Source: Lysobacteraceae bacterium
GTDB lineage: Bacteria > Pseudomonadota > Gammaproteobacteria > Nevskiales > Nevskiaceae
Assembly: GCA_013823855.1 (NCBI GenBank)
Contig: PNMW01000082.1
Location: 1-64,000 of the forward strand
Length of the DNA stretch: 64,000 nucleotides
Direction: 5' to 3'
A model generated the notes under the pieces. It searched no databases. It had not been told where the DNA came from and saw only the letters and a list, made by a program, of their open reading frames with translations. Position 1 is the first letter of the stretch, and each line of letters opens with the position of its first letter. Below, one piece after another: positions 47,722-57,253 of this stretch. Position numbers and translations under genes: made by a program.

Positions 47722-48294
47722 TCATGGCGCGGGCGGCCGCAAGGCCAGCAGCACCGGATCGCCACCTTCCGGCAACAGGAACCTGATCGCCGTCGCGGGC
47801 GGCACGGCGATCCGCCAGTGATCGTCGATCCGCAGCCAGGCCTGCAGCAGGACGCGGATCACGCCGCCGTGGCTCAGGCACAGCCAGTCGCCGTCCGGAC
47901 CGCTGGCCTGCCAGTCGGCCAGCGCGCCGAGCACACGGCTGCGGAACTGCGGCAATGCCTCGCCCTCGGGGGGCGCCAGCGTCTCGGGATCGCGCTGGAA
48001 CGCGGCGTAGCGCGCGCCATCGGCGGCCATGACCTCGGCCGGCGTCAGCCCCTGCCAGGCCCCGAAGTGCATCTCGCGCAGCGCGTCGATCACCGCGCAG
48101 TCCGCTTGCACGTGCTCCGCAAATGTCCGGCAGCGCTGCAACGGCGAGCTGATGACACCCTCCCAGCGCTGGCCGCCGACGGCCCGCCGCATCGCCACCC
48201 AGCCCGCTTCGCTGACCGGCGGATCGAGCTGCCCCCAGAGCACGAACGGTCGTTCGTCCACGGCACCGTGGCGCAGCAGGGTCAGGCTCAGCAC
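47722..48294 (-). CDS. cobC: Alpha-ribazole phosphatase (histidine phosphatase family)
   Basis: 190 residues from a GTG. A phosphoglycerate-mutase-fold phosphatase with the LLRHGAVDE active-site motif and a second His in [26 protein letters not shown] is typical. The family removes phosphate from alpha-ribazole 5'-phosphate or from adenosylcobalamin 5'-phosphate. The start overlaps the cobT stop by 7 bp. Confidence 0.88.
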   Translation of the reverse strand: MLSLTLLRHGAVDERPFVLWGQLDPPVSEAGWVAMRRAVGGQRWEGVISSPLQRCRTFAEHVQADCAVIDALREMHFGAWQGLTPAEVMAADGARYAAFQRDPETLAPPEGEALPQFRSRVLGALADWQASGPDGDWLCLSHGGVIRVLLQAWLRIDDHWRIAVPPATAIRFLLPEGGDPVLLALRPPAP

Positions 48295-49337
48295 GGTGAC
48301 TTCCCGCTGACACCGGCGCTGGCGAACGTCGCCATGCCTTCGTGCAGCGCGCAGGCCAGCCTCAGCAGCGGCACGGCGATGGCGGCACCGCTGGCTTCGC
48401 CGAGGCGCAGGCCGAGGTCGATCAGCGGCGAGGCCGCCATCGCCGCCAGCAGCCGCGCATGGCCGGGTTCAGCCGAGCGATGGGCGAACAACAGCCAGGG
48501 CCGTACCGCGGGGTTCAGGTGGATGGCGCACAACGCCGCACTGCTGGCGATGAAGCCATCGACCAGCACCGCAAGGCCGGCCTGCGCGCAGGCGATATAG
48601 CTACCGGCGATCGCGGCGATCTCGAAGCCGCCGAGCCGGGCCAGCGCGGCTTCCGGCGCATGCCGGTGCGCGGCGTGCAGGGCCAGCGCTTCGGCGATCA
48701 CGGCGGCCTTGCGCGATACCCCGTCGGCATCGAGCCCGGTGCCCGGCCCGGCCAGTTCGCGCGGCGCGGCCCCGAGCAGCACGCAGGCCAGCGCGGTGGC
48801 TGCCGTGGTGTTGGCGATGCCCATGTCGCCGGCGATGAACAGATCGACCGGCCCGGCCCGCACGACCGCCGCGCGCCCGGCGGCCAGCGCCTGTTCGAGC
48901 TGGGCTGCGCTCATCGCCGGGCGACGCGAAAAGTCCGCCGTGCCCGCCGCGATCCGGGCATCGACAACACCGGCCGGCACGGCGCCCTGGTTCAGGCTGC
49001 CGACGTCGACGACTTCCAGCCGTGCGCCCAGCGCCCGCGCCAGCACGCTGATCGCGGCGCCGCCTGCTGCAAAGTTGGCGATCATCTGTTGCGTGACCGC
49101 CTGCGGGAACGCCGAAACCCCGCGCGCGGCGACCCCGTGATCGGCGGCGAACACGGTGATCGCGACGCGATCGGCGCTCGGCATTTCGCGACCTTGCAGG
49201 GCCGCCAGTTGCACGGCCAGCGTTTCCAGCTGACCGAGCGCACCGGCCGGCTTGGTCAGCCGCGCCTGCCGCGCCAGCGCCTGTCGTTCGCCAGCCGCAT
49301 CCGGCTCGCGGCAGGCCTGTGTCCACCAGTGGCTCAT
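48288..49337 (-). CDS. cobT: Nicotinate-nucleotide-dimethylbenzimidazole phosphoribosyltransferase
   Basis: 349 residues from MSHWW. It activates the lower ligand DMB to alpha-ribazole 5'-phosphate. Signatures are [80 protein letters not shown] and [18 protein letters not shown] longer in-frame extension upstream covers cobU and cobQ in another frame and is rejected. The start overlaps the cobU stop (ATGA). Confidence 0.95.
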   Translation of the reverse strand: MSHWWTQACREPDAAGERQALARQARLTKPAGALGQLETLAVQLAALQGREMPSADRVAITVFAADHGVAARGVSAFPQAVTQQMIANFAAGGAAISVLARALGARLEVVDVGSLNQGAVPAGVVDARIAAGTADFSRRPAMSAAQLEQALAAGRAAVVRAGPVDLFIAGDMGIANTTAATALACVLLGAAPRELAGPGTGLDADGVSRKAAVIAEALALHAAHRHAPEAALARLGGFEIAAIAGSYIACAQAGLAVLVDGFIASSAALCAIHLNPAVRPWLLFAHRSAEPGHARLLAAMAASPLIDLGLRLGEASGAAIAVPLLRLACALHEGMATFASAGVSGKSPC

Positions 49338-49855
49338 CGCACGGCGTCCTTCAGCACCATCGGCAGCCCGGCGACGGTGAACACCACGCGCTGGCACCGC
49401 GCAGCCAGCGCCTGATGCAGCCAGCCGGCTTCGTCGCAGTAGCGGCGGCTCAGCTCGCCCATCGGCACCACGCCCAGGCCGGTCTCGTTGCTGACCAGGA
49501 TGATCTCGCCGGGCAGGGTCGGCAGGGTCGCCAGCAGCGCGTCGCGCTCGGCCGGCAGGCGGCGGCCGTCGTCGTGGAGCAGCAGGTTGCTCAGCCACAG
49601 GGTCAGGCAGTCGACCAGGATGCAGCGGCCGGGTGCCGCCAGCGCGTGCAAGGTCGAAGCCAGCGCCAGCGGCTCCTCGATCAGTTGCCAGTGCGCTGGC
49701 CGGTCGGCGCGATGCCGGGCGATGCGATCCGCCATCTCGTCGTCGCCAGCCTGCGCGGTCGCGAGGTAGATCACCGCCAGCCCACTGTCGGTCGCCCGCT
49801 GCTGGGCATGGCGGGTCTTGCCCGAACGCACGCCGCCGAGGATCAGGCTGTTCAT
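49334..49855 (-). CDS. cobU: Adenosylcobinamide kinase / guanylyltransferase
   Basis: 173 residues. The Walker A motif [12 protein letters not shown] is at the N-terminus, followed by [26 protein letters not shown] and [13 protein letters not shown], then [29 protein letters not shown]. It phosphorylates adenosylcobinamide and adds GMP. The ATG at 49855 overlaps the cobQ stop; the in-frame start at 49876 is less likely. Confidence 0.94.
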   Translation of the reverse strand: MNSLILGGVRSGKTRHAQQRATDSGLAVIYLATAQAGDDEMADRIARHRADRPAHWQLIEEPLALASTLHALAAPGRCILVDCLTLWLSNLLLHDDGRRLPAERDALLATLPTLPGEIILVSNETGLGVVPMGELSRRYCDEAGWLHQALAARCQRVVFTVAGLPMVLKDAVR

Positions 49856-51330
49856 GCCAAGGCTCCTGTTCCGCACGCCGCCAGCGGTGCCAGCAGCCGC
49901 GCCAGATCGAGGTGCTGTTCGATCGAATCGGCCAGCCGCTCGATCGCCGCTTCACGCCGCACCGCGTGATCGTGGACCACCGGCCTGGCCAGCCCGGCCC
50001 AGCGCAGCAAGGCTTCACAGGCCTGCGGCTGATCGAACAGGCCATGGACGTAGCTGCCGAGAATCCGGCCGTCGGCGCTGATCGCGCCATCGCTCGCATC
50101 GCCCAGCCTTGCGCTCGGGCGCGCCAGCGCCGGGCCGGCACTGACGCCGGCATGGATCTCGTAGCCGCCGAGCGGCACGCCGCCATCGAGCAGCAGGGTT
50201 CCCGCGACATTGCGCAACTGCTTCTCGGCGGCGAGCCGGGTCTCGAAATCCAGCCAGCCGAAGCCCGGGCTGTCGCCGGCCGCGCCTTCCAGCCCGAGCG
50301 GATCGGCAATCCGCTGCCCGAGCATCTGGAAGCCGCCGCAGACGCCGATCAGCTTGCCGCCGTAGCGCAGATGCTTCGCCAGATAGGCCTCCCAGCCCTG
50401 GGCGCGCAGATGGGCGAGATCGGCGCGCACCGATTTCGAGCCGGGCAGGATCACCAGATCGGCCGGCGGCGGCGTCTCGTTAGGGCCGACGAAATGCAGG
50501 TTGACCTGCGGCAGCGCGCGCAGCGCGTCGAAATCAGTGTGGTTGCTGATGCGCGGCAGCACCGGCACCACCACGGTCAGGGCCGCGCCCGGCCGGCTCT
50601 GGGCATTGCCGGCGATCGCGTCCTCGGCATCGAGCGCCAGCCCTTGCAGATATGGCAGCACGCCGAACACCGGTTTGCCGGTACGCGCTTCGAGCCAGCG
50701 CAGGCCGGATTCGAGCAGCTTGATATCGCCCCGGAAGCGGTTGATGACGAAGCCGGTGACTCTCGCCTGCTCGCTGGCCGACAGCAGTTCCAGCGTGCCG
50801 ACCAGATGCGCGAACACGCCGCCACGATCGATGTCGGCGATCAGGATCACCGGGCAGTCGACCGCTTCGGCGAAGCCCATGTTGGCGATGTCGCCGTCAC
50901 GCAGATTGATCTCGGCCGGCGAGCCGGCGCCTTCGACGACCACCGCTTCATAGGCGGCGGTCAGCCGCGCATGCGAAGCCAGCACCGCCCGATGGGCGAC
51001 CTTCTTGTAGTCGTGATAGGCCAGCGCTTCCATGTTGCCGACCGCGCGGCCGTGGATGATCACCTGGGCGCCGGTATCGCTGTTCGGCTTGAGCAGCACC
51101 GGATTCATGTCGGTGGTCGGCAGCACGCCTGCGGCCTGCGCCTGCAAGGCCTGGGCACGGCCGATCTCGCCGCCGTCGGCGGTCACCGCCGAGTTCAGCG
51201 CCATGTTCTGCGGCTTGAACGGGGCGACGGCGATGCCACGCCGTCGCAGCACGCGGCACAGACCGGCGACCAGCGTGCTCTTGCCGGCGTCGGAGGTCGT
51301 GCCCTGGACCATCAGGGTGTTGGGGTTCAT
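49852..51330 (-). CDS. cobQ: Cobyric acid synthase
   Basis: 492 residues. It amidates adenosylcobyrinic acid a,c-diamide at four positions using glutamine and ATP. The N-terminal ATP-binding domain starts [22 protein letters not shown], with [12 protein letters not shown] and the [16 protein letters not shown] motif. The C-terminal glutamine amidotransferase domain has the nucleophile in [13 protein letters not shown] and a triad His in SYVHGLFD. The start overlaps the cobD stop (ATGA). Confidence 0.95.
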   Translation of the reverse strand: MNPNTLMVQGTTSDAGKSTLVAGLCRVLRRRGIAVAPFKPQNMALNSAVTADGGEIGRAQALQAQAAGVLPTTDMNPVLLKPNSDTGAQVIIHGRAVGNMEALAYHDYKKVAHRAVLASHARLTAAYEAVVVEGAGSPAEINLRDGDIANMGFAEAVDCPVILIADIDRGGVFAHLVGTLELLSASEQARVTGFVINRFRGDIKLLESGLRWLEARTGKPVFGVLPYLQGLALDAEDAIAGNAQSRPGAALTVVVPVLPRISNHTDFDALRALPQVNLHFVGPNETPPPADLVILPGSKSVRADLAHLRAQGWEAYLAKHLRYGGKLIGVCGGFQMLGQRIADPLGLEGAAGDSPGFGWLDFETRLAAEKQLRNVAGTLLLDGGVPLGGYEIHAGVSAGPALARPSARLGDASDGAISADGRILGSYVHGLFDQPQACEALLRWAGLARPVVHDHAVRREAAIERLADSIEQHLDLARLLAPLAACGTGALA

Positions 51331-52427
51331 GAGGTGATCCTGTCGTCGGGCGGGTCACGAGCCGCCATGGTCGCCATGGCCTTCGCGCGACCGTCGAAAC
51401 GGCCGGTCGTGATCGCGCAACCGTCAGAACGGCGGGTCGCGACCCGCCCTGCGAAGGCTTCGGCGAGACGCTGCCAATCGGCTTCGGTGGCAGGCAGGCC
51501 CAAGCGGAGGCTGGGTGCGGGTTCGCTGTGCAGCCGGGTCAGGATGCCGCGCTCGGCCAGTGCCTCATGCAGCGCGGCAGCCTGTTCGCCGCGATACCTC
51601 TGGAACAGCGCGCAGCCGCCATCGGCTGGCAGACCCGCATCCGCCATCAGGCCGTGCAGCCGCGCGCTGGCTTCATGCAATCGCTTGCGCTGCTGCGCCT
51701 GCCAGTCGCGATCCTGCAAGGCCAGCATCGCGATCTGCCGCGCGGGCCCGGCGATGGCCCACGGTCCGAGCTGTTCGGCCAGGGCTTCGCGCAGCGCGGC
51801 TTCCGCCAGCGCGAAGCCAACTCTGGCCCCGGCCAGACCAAAGAACTTGCCGAGCGAGCGCAGCACGATCAGTCCTGCACGTGGCGTTTCATCGGCGAGG
51901 CTCAAGGCAGGCGTTGCATCGATGAAGGCTTCATCGACGATCAGCCAGCCCCCGCGCGCTGCCAGCCGAGCCTGCCAGTCGAGCAGCCGCCTGCGTTCGT
52001 GCACGACGCCGCTGGGGTTGTCCGGATGGACCAGCAAGAGCACATCGAGGCTGTCGACCGCCGTATCGATCGCTTCGGCATCGAGCGCGATCACGACATG
52101 GCCGGCGCGCTGCCAGCACAGCGCATGCTCGGCGTAGCAACCGGTCAGCATGCCGACCCGCCCCGGCTTGCGCAGCCGCGGCAGGGCCTGGATCGCCGCC
52201 TGCGACCCGGCCACCGGCAGCACGGCCACGCCGTAGTACGCGGCGGCGGCTTCGGCGAGACCGTCGTCGTCCTCGGGCAATCGCTGCCAGGCGTCGAGGC
52301 TGATCGGTGCTGCGCGTTCGGCCAGCCAGCTCCAGGGGCTGATGCCGGTCGACAGGTCCAGCCATTGTTCGCGGGCAAGGCCCCAGCGCAGGACTGCGGC
52401 GCGCAGGCGTCCACCGTGCTCAAGCAT
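51327..52427 (-). CDS. cobD: Threonine-phosphate decarboxylase with repeat-derived tail
   Basis: 366 residues. A PLP-dependent aminotransferase-fold enzyme that makes (R)-1-amino-2-propanol phosphate for the nucleotide loop. [23 protein letters not shown], the VDEAFIDA segment and the PLP-lysine motif [17 protein letters not shown] are present. The family core ends near residue 325 ([13 protein letters not shown]). The last about 40 residues ([20 protein letters not shown]...) are encoded by two 30-bp tandem units and palindromes and look like an added repeat. Confidence 0.9.
   Translation of the reverse strand: MLEHGGRLRAAVLRWGLAREQWLDLSTGISPWSWLAERAAPISLDAWQRLPEDDDGLAEAAAAYYGVAVLPVAGSQAAIQALPRLRKPGRVGMLTGCYAEHALCWQRAGHVVIALDAEAIDTAVDSLDVLLLVHPDNPSGVVHERRRLLDWQARLAARGGWLIVDEAFIDATPALSLADETPRAGLIVLRSLGKFFGLAGARVGFALAEAALREALAEQLGPWAIAGPARQIAMLALQDRDWQAQQRKRLHEASARLHGLMADAGLPADGGCALFQRYRGEQAAALHEALAERGILTRLHSEPAPSLRLGLPATEADWQRLAEAFAGRVATRRSDGCAITTGRFDGRAKAMATMAARDPPDDRITS
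51348..51449. repeat. Palindromic repeat element at the 3' end of cobD
   Basis: Two tandem 30-bp units (51385-51414 and 51415-51444) are near-identical (GCGCGACCGTCGAAACGG versus GCGCAACCGTCAGAACGG). The second ends in the perfect palindrome GGCGGGTCGCGACCCGCC (51431-51448). GGGCGGGTC at 51348-51356 is inverted at 51441-51449, so the element is bracketed. Confidence 0.7.
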
Positions 52428-53316
52428 GCCGCGCCAGCTCCAGCAGCGCGATCACCGCCAGCCACAGCAGCACGCTGCGGCGGACCAGGCGCAGCGCGCG
52501 TTCGATGTCGTCAGCCGTGGCGGCCGTGCCCGCGCCGAGCACCGGCCGCTGATGCCATTCGCCTTCGTAGCGCGCCGCCCCACCCAGTTGCAGACCCAGC
52601 GCCCCGGCACCGGCCGACATCACCGGCCCGGCGTTCGGGCTGTCCCAGAGCGGCGCCTGCGTCTTCCAGCTGTGCAGCGCGATCCGGGTCTGGCCGAGCA
52701 GCGCGTAGCTGAGTGCCGTGAGCCTTGCCGCCGGCCAGTTCAGCCCGTCATCGAAGCGCGCGGCGGCCCAGCCGAACTGCAGGTAGCGCGCGTTCCTGTA
52801 GCCCCACATCGCATCGAGCGTGTTGGCGAGCCGGAACAGCAGCGCACCCGGACCACCGAGGATCGCAAACCAGAACAGCGCGCCGAACACACCGTCGTTG
52901 CCGTTCTCGAGCACCGATTCGGTCGCCGCCGGTGCCGGGTCGATGGCCGCCGAATCGCGGCTGACGATGCGGGCGGTGAGTTGCTGCGCCAGCACCGGAT
53001 CACCGGCTTTCAAGGCAGCGGCGATCGGCCGCGCGTGGTCATGCAGGCTGCGATGGCCGAGCGCGAAGACCAGCAGCGCGATGTCGATCAGCGGGGCCGC
53101 GACTGCGAACCGCCAGCGCAGCAGCGCGAACGCCGCGGTGATCGGCAGCACCAGCAGTGCCACACCGAGCACGCCGCGCAGCCGCGAATCGACCTGGTAC
53201 AGCCGCGCTTCGAGCGCACGGGTGAGCCGCCCGAAGCCGACCAGCGGATGCCAGCGGCGCGGCTCGCCGAGCAGCCAGTCGACGGCCACCGCTGCCGCCA
53301 TCAGCAGGGCGGTCAT
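52420..53316 (-). CDS. cbiB: Adenosylcobinamide-phosphate synthase (CbiB/CobD-type)
   Basis: 298 residues. An inner-membrane enzyme that joins aminopropanol (phosphate) to cobyric acid. The start LLMAAAVAVDWLLGEPRRWHPLVGFGRL is diagnostic; other blocks are IVSRDSAAID and ATESVLENGNDGVFGALFWFAILGGPGALLFRLANTLDAMWGYRN. Several membrane helices are visible. The gene overlaps cobD at its stop and the BtuF-like gene at its start (ATGA). Called CobD in the Pseudomonas naming scheme. Confidence 0.93.
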   Translation of the reverse strand: MTALLMAAAVAVDWLLGEPRRWHPLVGFGRLTRALEARLYQVDSRLRGVLGVALLVLPITAAFALLRWRFAVAAPLIDIALLVFALGHRSLHDHARPIAAALKAGDPVLAQQLTARIVSRDSAAIDPAPAATESVLENGNDGVFGALFWFAILGGPGALLFRLANTLDAMWGYRNARYLQFGWAAARFDDGLNWPAARLTALSYALLGQTRIALHSWKTQAPLWDSPNAGPVMSAGAGALGLQLGGAARYEGEWHQRPVLGAGTAATADDIERALRLVRRSVLLWLAVIALLELARHA

Positions 53317-54128
53317 CGGCGCGCCATCGCCTGCGCCGTCGCGGCGATCAGGCGATGCAGTTGCGCCAGGCCATCAGTCAGAGCCGCCGGGCCGGGTTGC
53401 AGGATGTCGCAGGATTTCACTTCACCCAGTTGATCGTGGCGGATCGCCGGGATCACCTCCCAGCCGGTGCGGGCGCGGATCCGATCGGGCGCGAACTTCT
53501 TGCCGCACCAGGAGCCGATGATCAGCTCCGGCGCGCGGCGGATGACCTCGTCCGGGTCGGCAATGATCCGTGCCTTGCCGGAAGGCTGCCGCGCCAGTTC
53601 CGGGAACACGTCGTCGCCGCCGGCGACGCCGATCAGCTCGGAGACCCAGCGGATCGCCGAGATCGGCGGCTCGTCCCATTCCTCGAAATAGACGCTGGGC
53701 CGGCACGGCAGCTTCGCCGCTGCGGCCCGCACCGCATCGAGGCCGCGCTGCAGTTCGTCGAGCAGCGCGGTGGCACGCGTCTGCGCGCCGACCATCGCGC
53801 CCAGCATGCGGATGAATTCGAGGATTTCGCCGACGCTGCGCTGGTTGAACACATGCACCGGAATGCCGGCGCGGATCAGTTCGGCGGCGATGTCGGCCTG
53901 CAGGTCGGAGAAGCCGAGCACCAGATCCGGCTTCAGATCGGCGATGCGCCCGGTCTTGGCACTGGTGAACGCCGACACCTTGGGCTTGTCCCTGCGCGCC
54001 TGCGGTGGACGTACGGTGAAGCCGGAAATGCCGACGATGCGGTCCTGCTCGCCGAGCAGGTAAAGGGTCTCGGTGGTTTCCTCGGTCAGGCAGACGATGC
54101 GCTGCGGGCCGCTCAGAACCTGGGCCAT
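53313..54128 (-). CDS. BtuF-like cobalamin-binding protein without export signal
   Basis: 271 residues. It has the two-lobed class-III periplasmic-binding fold of BtuF: RIVCLTEETTETLYLLGEQDRIVGISGFTVRPP, then LKPDLVLGFSDLQADIAAELIRAGIPVHVFNQRSVGEIL and a C-terminal ELIIGSWCGKKFAPDRIRARTGWEVIPA. The start at 54128 overlaps the bluB stop by one base (TAATG) and is followed at once by folded sequence, so there is no signal peptide. No btuCD genes are in the window. It may be a cytoplasmic corrinoid handler. Confidence 0.82.
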   Translation of the reverse strand: MAQVLSGPQRIVCLTEETTETLYLLGEQDRIVGISGFTVRPPQARRDKPKVSAFTSAKTGRIADLKPDLVLGFSDLQADIAAELIRAGIPVHVFNQRSVGEILEFIRMLGAMVGAQTRATALLDELQRGLDAVRAAAAKLPCRPSVYFEEWDEPPISAIRWVSELIGVAGGDDVFPELARQPSGKARIIADPDEVIRRAPELIIGSWCGKKFAPDRIRARTGWEVIPAIRHDQLGEVKSCDILQPGPAALTDGLAQLHRLIAATAQAMARR

Positions 54129-54769
54129 TAACGCTCCTGCACCAGTTCGGACAAAGGACGCGGCTCGCGCCAGCGTTCCTGTTGCAGCATCGGCAGCGGG
54201 TAGAACGCATGCACGGGGCCGAGGCAGAGCACGGCGATCGGGGACGTGTCGGCCGGCAGCCGCAACAGCGCGGCGAGTGCTGCCGGCTCGAACATCGACA
54301 CCCAGCCCAGCCCCAGACCTTCGGCGCGCGCCGCCAGCCATAGGTTCTGGATCGCACAGGCGACCGAGGCGATCGACATCTGCGCCGGCATCGTCCGGCG
54401 GCCGAAGATTTCGGTTTCCGGCCCGGCGTCGTGGACGCAGGCGACCAGCAGTTCGGCGCAGTCGAGCACGCCTTCCACTTTCAGTTTCAGGAAGGCGTCC
54501 TGCCGTGTGTCCAGCGCCACGGCGGTGCGCTGCACCTCGTTCTGGACCTGGGCGTGGATGGCTGTGCGCAAGCCCTGATCGGTGATCCGCAGGAAGCGCC
54601 AGGGCTGGCTCAGGCCGACGCTGGGCGCGGCATGCGCGGCTTCGAGCAGGCGCTGCAAGACTTCGTGCGCCACTTCGCCACCGGCGAAATGGCGCATGTC
54701 GCGGCGGGCGTGGATGGCGCGATGAACCGCCGCACATTCTGCGGCGCTGAAATCGGGTGCGAGGTTCAC
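54128..54769 (-). CDS. bluB: 5,6-dimethylbenzimidazole synthase
   Basis: 213 residues from a GTG. A nitroreductase-fold flavoenzyme that cannibalises FMNH2 with oxygen to make DMB, the lower ligand of B12. Blocks typical of BluB are IHARRDMRHFAGGEV, LLEAAHAAPSVGLSQPWRFLRI, LLVACVHDAGPETEIFGRRTMPAQMSIASVACAIQNLWLAARAEGLGLGWVSMFEP and PVHAFYPLPMLQQERW. Its presence means an oxygen-dependent route to DMB. Confidence 0.94.
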   Translation of the reverse strand: MNLAPDFSAAECAAVHRAIHARRDMRHFAGGEVAHEVLQRLLEAAHAAPSVGLSQPWRFLRITDQGLRTAIHAQVQNEVQRTAVALDTRQDAFLKLKVEGVLDCAELLVACVHDAGPETEIFGRRTMPAQMSIASVACAIQNLWLAARAEGLGLGWVSMFEPAALAALLRLPADTSPIAVLCLGPVHAFYPLPMLQQERWREPRPLSELVQER

Positions 54770-56058
54770 AGGAACAGGTGGGCGGCGGCGACGGGATTCG
54801 ACGGCAGATAGTGATGCAGATAGCTCGCCGTCAGCCGACCATCGACATAGACAGCTTCGCCTTCGCGGCCGTTCTGATGCACGGCGCGATGGCGCGGCAG
54901 CACGGTGGTGTCGAGCGCCGAATAATGGAAGCTGTGACCGCGCAGCTCGCCATGACCGTGATCGACCGCCTGCATGCCCAGCGCCTGTAGCCGGGGCTGC
55001 ATCGCGGTCCGTCCTGCGAGCAGACCGGCCATGCGATGCATCGCGCCCTGCTTGTCGGTGAGGCTGTCGAACAAGGCCATCATGCCGCCGCATTCGGCCA
55101 GCAGCGGCTTGCCTGCCCGGTGATGGGCGCGCAGCGCCTCGTGCATCGCCGTGTTGGCCGCGAAGCGCGCCGCGTGCAGTTCCGGGTAGCCGCCGGGCAG
55201 ATAGAGCGCGTCGCAGTCCGGCAGCGCCGGATCGGCCAGCGGCGAGAAGAAGCACTGCTCGGCGCCGAGTGCCCGCAGCAGCGCGAGATTGGCCGGATAC
55301 AGGAACGAGAACGCGACGTCGCGGCCGATGGCGATGCGCTTGCCGGCCAGCAGCGGCGGCACGGCCGGCAGCGGCTGCGCGGCGAACATGACCTGCGGAA
55401 TCGCGTCGAACACCACCGCCTCGCCGAGTGCCGCGGCCGCTGCTTCGATCCGCGCGTCGAGGTCGGCGATCTCCGCCGCCTGCACCAGCCCCAGATGCCG
55501 CTCCGGCAGCGTGTACTGCGGGTCGCGCGGCAAGGCCCCCAGCCAGTGCAGCGGCGGCTTGAGGCTGTGCTTCAGCATCTCGGCATGACCGGCACTGCCG
55601 ACCCGGTTGCCGATCACCCCAAAGAACGGCAGGCCGTCCTGGTAGCCGGCCAGGCCCGCGGCCAGCGCGCCGAAGGTCTGGGCCATCGCCGAGCCGTCGA
55701 TCACCGCCAGCACCGGCACGCCGAACAGGCGAGCCAGATCGGCGCTCGACGGCGTGCCGTCATAGAGGCCCATCACGCCTTCGATCAGGATCAGGTCGGA
55801 TGCGCCGGCCGCCTCGTGCAGCAGCGCCCGGCACTGCGCTTCGCCGACCATCCACAGATCGAGCTGATGGACCGGGCTGCCACAGGCCACGGCGAGCAGC
55901 ATCGGGTCGATGTAGTCCGGACCGGTCTTGAACACCCGCACCCGCAGTCCCTGCTGGCGCGCCCGCCGTGCCAGCGCAGCGGTGACCGTGGTCTTGCCCT
56001 GGCCGCTGGCCGGCGCCGAGACCAGCAAGGCGCGACAGGCCTGCGTCGAGCCACTCAC
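54766..56058 (-). CDS. cobB: Cobyrinate a,c-diamide synthase
   Basis: 430 residues from a GTG overlapping cobO (GTGA-type junction). It amidates the a and c side chains of (hydrogeno)byrinic acid. The Walker A motif LLVSAPASGQGKTTVTAAL is followed by KTGPDYIDPMLLAVACG and LILIEGVMGLYDG. The C-terminal glutaminase has the nucleophile Cys in LLAECGGMMALFDSL and a His in SYLHHYLPSNP. This is normally part of de novo corrin synthesis, yet no corrin-ring genes are in the window. Confidence 0.93.
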   Translation of the reverse strand: MSGSTQACRALLVSAPASGQGKTTVTAALARRARQQGLRVRVFKTGPDYIDPMLLAVACGSPVHQLDLWMVGEAQCRALLHEAAGASDLILIEGVMGLYDGTPSSADLARLFGVPVLAVIDGSAMAQTFGALAAGLAGYQDGLPFFGVIGNRVGSAGHAEMLKHSLKPPLHWLGALPRDPQYTLPERHLGLVQAAEIADLDARIEAAAAALGEAVVFDAIPQVMFAAQPLPAVPPLLAGKRIAIGRDVAFSFLYPANLALLRALGAEQCFFSPLADPALPDCDALYLPGGYPELHAARFAANTAMHEALRAHHRAGKPLLAECGGMMALFDSLTDKQGAMHRMAGLLAGRTAMQPRLQALGMQAVDHGHGELRGHSFHYSALDTTVLPRHRAVHQNGREGEAVYVDGRLTASYLHHYLPSNPVAAAHLFL

Positions 56059-56672
56059 AGGTCCAGCCCCTTCTGCGCCCGCACACCGGCGCGGTAGGCG
56101 TGCTTCAGGTCGGCCAGTTCGCTGACCGTGTCGGCCACATCGCAAAGTTCGGCGGGTGCACCGCGGCCGGTGATGACGACGTGCTGCATCGGCGGCCGCG
56201 CTTCGAGATCGTCGAGCACGGTGGCCAGATCGAGCCAGCCGTACTTGAGCGGATAGGTCAGCTCGTCGAGCACCACCAGGGAGATTGCCGGATCGCGCAG
56301 GAAGGCCTGCACCTGCGTCCAGCCGCGCTGCGCGGTTTCGATGTCGCGGGCCAGATTCTGGGTTTCCCAGGTGAAACCCTCGCCGAGCACCAGCCAGGGC
56401 ACGCCGGCTTTCCGGAAGAAGGCTTCCTCGCCGGTATCGGAGCGGCCCTTGATGAACTGCGCGACGGCCGGCTTCAGACCATGGCCAAGCATCCGCGCGA
56501 CCATGCCGAAGGCCGACGAGCTCTTGCCCTTGCCGTTGCCGGTCAGCACCAGCAGCACGCCGCGGTCGATGCTGGCAGCGGCGATGCCGGCATCGACCAC
56601 GGCCTTCTTGCGGACCATGCGCAGGCGATGCCGCTCGGCGCGAGCGGCATCGCCTGCCAGCGCATCACTCAC
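56055..56672 (-). CDS. cobO: Corrinoid adenosyltransferase, CobA/CobO type
   Basis: 205 residues from a GTG overlapping the upstream gene's stop. It transfers adenosyl from ATP to Co(I) corrinoids. The P-loop reads LLVLTGNGKGKSSSAFGMVARMLGHG, followed by the active-site stretch AVAQFIKG, FTWETQN and LVVLDELTYPLKYGWLDLATVL, then HVVITGRGAPAEL. A longer upstream in-frame extension is non-coding for this gene. Confidence 0.95.
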   Translation of the reverse strand: MSDALAGDAARAERHRLRMVRKKAVVDAGIAAASIDRGVLLVLTGNGKGKSSSAFGMVARMLGHGLKPAVAQFIKGRSDTGEEAFFRKAGVPWLVLGEGFTWETQNLARDIETAQRGWTQVQAFLRDPAISLVVLDELTYPLKYGWLDLATVLDDLEARPPMQHVVITGRGAPAELCDVADTVSELADLKHAYRAGVRAQKGLDL

Positions 56673-57241
56673 GAACGCGCCGCGCGTTCGGCGGCCGTGC
56701 GCTTGGCCATCACCAGCGCCACATGAATGGCGGCAGCGATGGCGATGTACAGGCAGGGAACGCTGAGGAAGTGCGGGTAGTACTCGGCGAAGCGATCGAG
56801 ATACTCGGCGATGTTCGGCGCGGCGTAACGGCCGCCGAGCCAGTAGAAGCTGCCGTTGGAAATCGTGAAGGCGATGCTCACCGTGAGAAATGCGCTGGCG
56901 CACAGCGCTGCGAAGCCGCGGCCGTTCAGGCTGGCGCGGCCCTGCAGCCAGAAGCCGCCGAGCCAGAGCACGGCGTGGGTCGGCACCAGGAAGGCATAGG
57001 CCGGGGTCAGGCAGTAGCTGCTGACGCCGAGATGCTGGGTGGTGACGTAGTCGATCGCCACCGCTTCCAGCATCAGCGCCGGGAACGCCCAGCGGCTCAG
57101 GCCTTTCAGATAGAAGCCGCCGATGAAGTAGATCGCCCAGGAGGCGTCCGGCACCGGCACGAAGTGGTGGTAGCGGGTGATCGCCATCAGCACGGCGAGG
57201 CCGGCAAGAACGCCGTATTGCTGCTTTCTGCTCAGGGTCAT
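56669..57241 (-). CDS. btuM: BtuM-like inner-membrane protein, candidate cobalamin transporter
   Basis: 190 residues with about six hydrophobic segments (YGVLAGLAVLMAITRY, SWAIYFIGGFYLKGL, AFPALMLEAVAIDYV, YAFLVPTHAVLWLGGFWL, FAALCASAFLTVSIAFTI, LSVPCLYIAIAAAIHVALVM). BtuM is a solitary ECF S-component-like family that imports and decyanates B12 using a conserved Cys (Cys80 in the Thiobacillus protein). Here Cys77 lies in SSYCLTPAY at a comparable place. The position between btuB and cobO supports corrinoid uptake. The family assignment is from memory of size, topology and Cys, so moderate. Confidence 0.6.
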   Translation of the reverse strand: MTLSRKQQYGVLAGLAVLMAITRYHHFVPVPDASWAIYFIGGFYLKGLSRWAFPALMLEAVAIDYVTTQHLGVSSYCLTPAYAFLVPTHAVLWLGGFWLQGRASLNGRGFAALCASAFLTVSIAFTISNGSFYWLGGRYAAPNIAEYLDRFAEYYPHFLSVPCLYIAIAAAIHVALVMAKRTAAERAARS

Positions 57242-57253
57242 GGGGTTTTCTCC

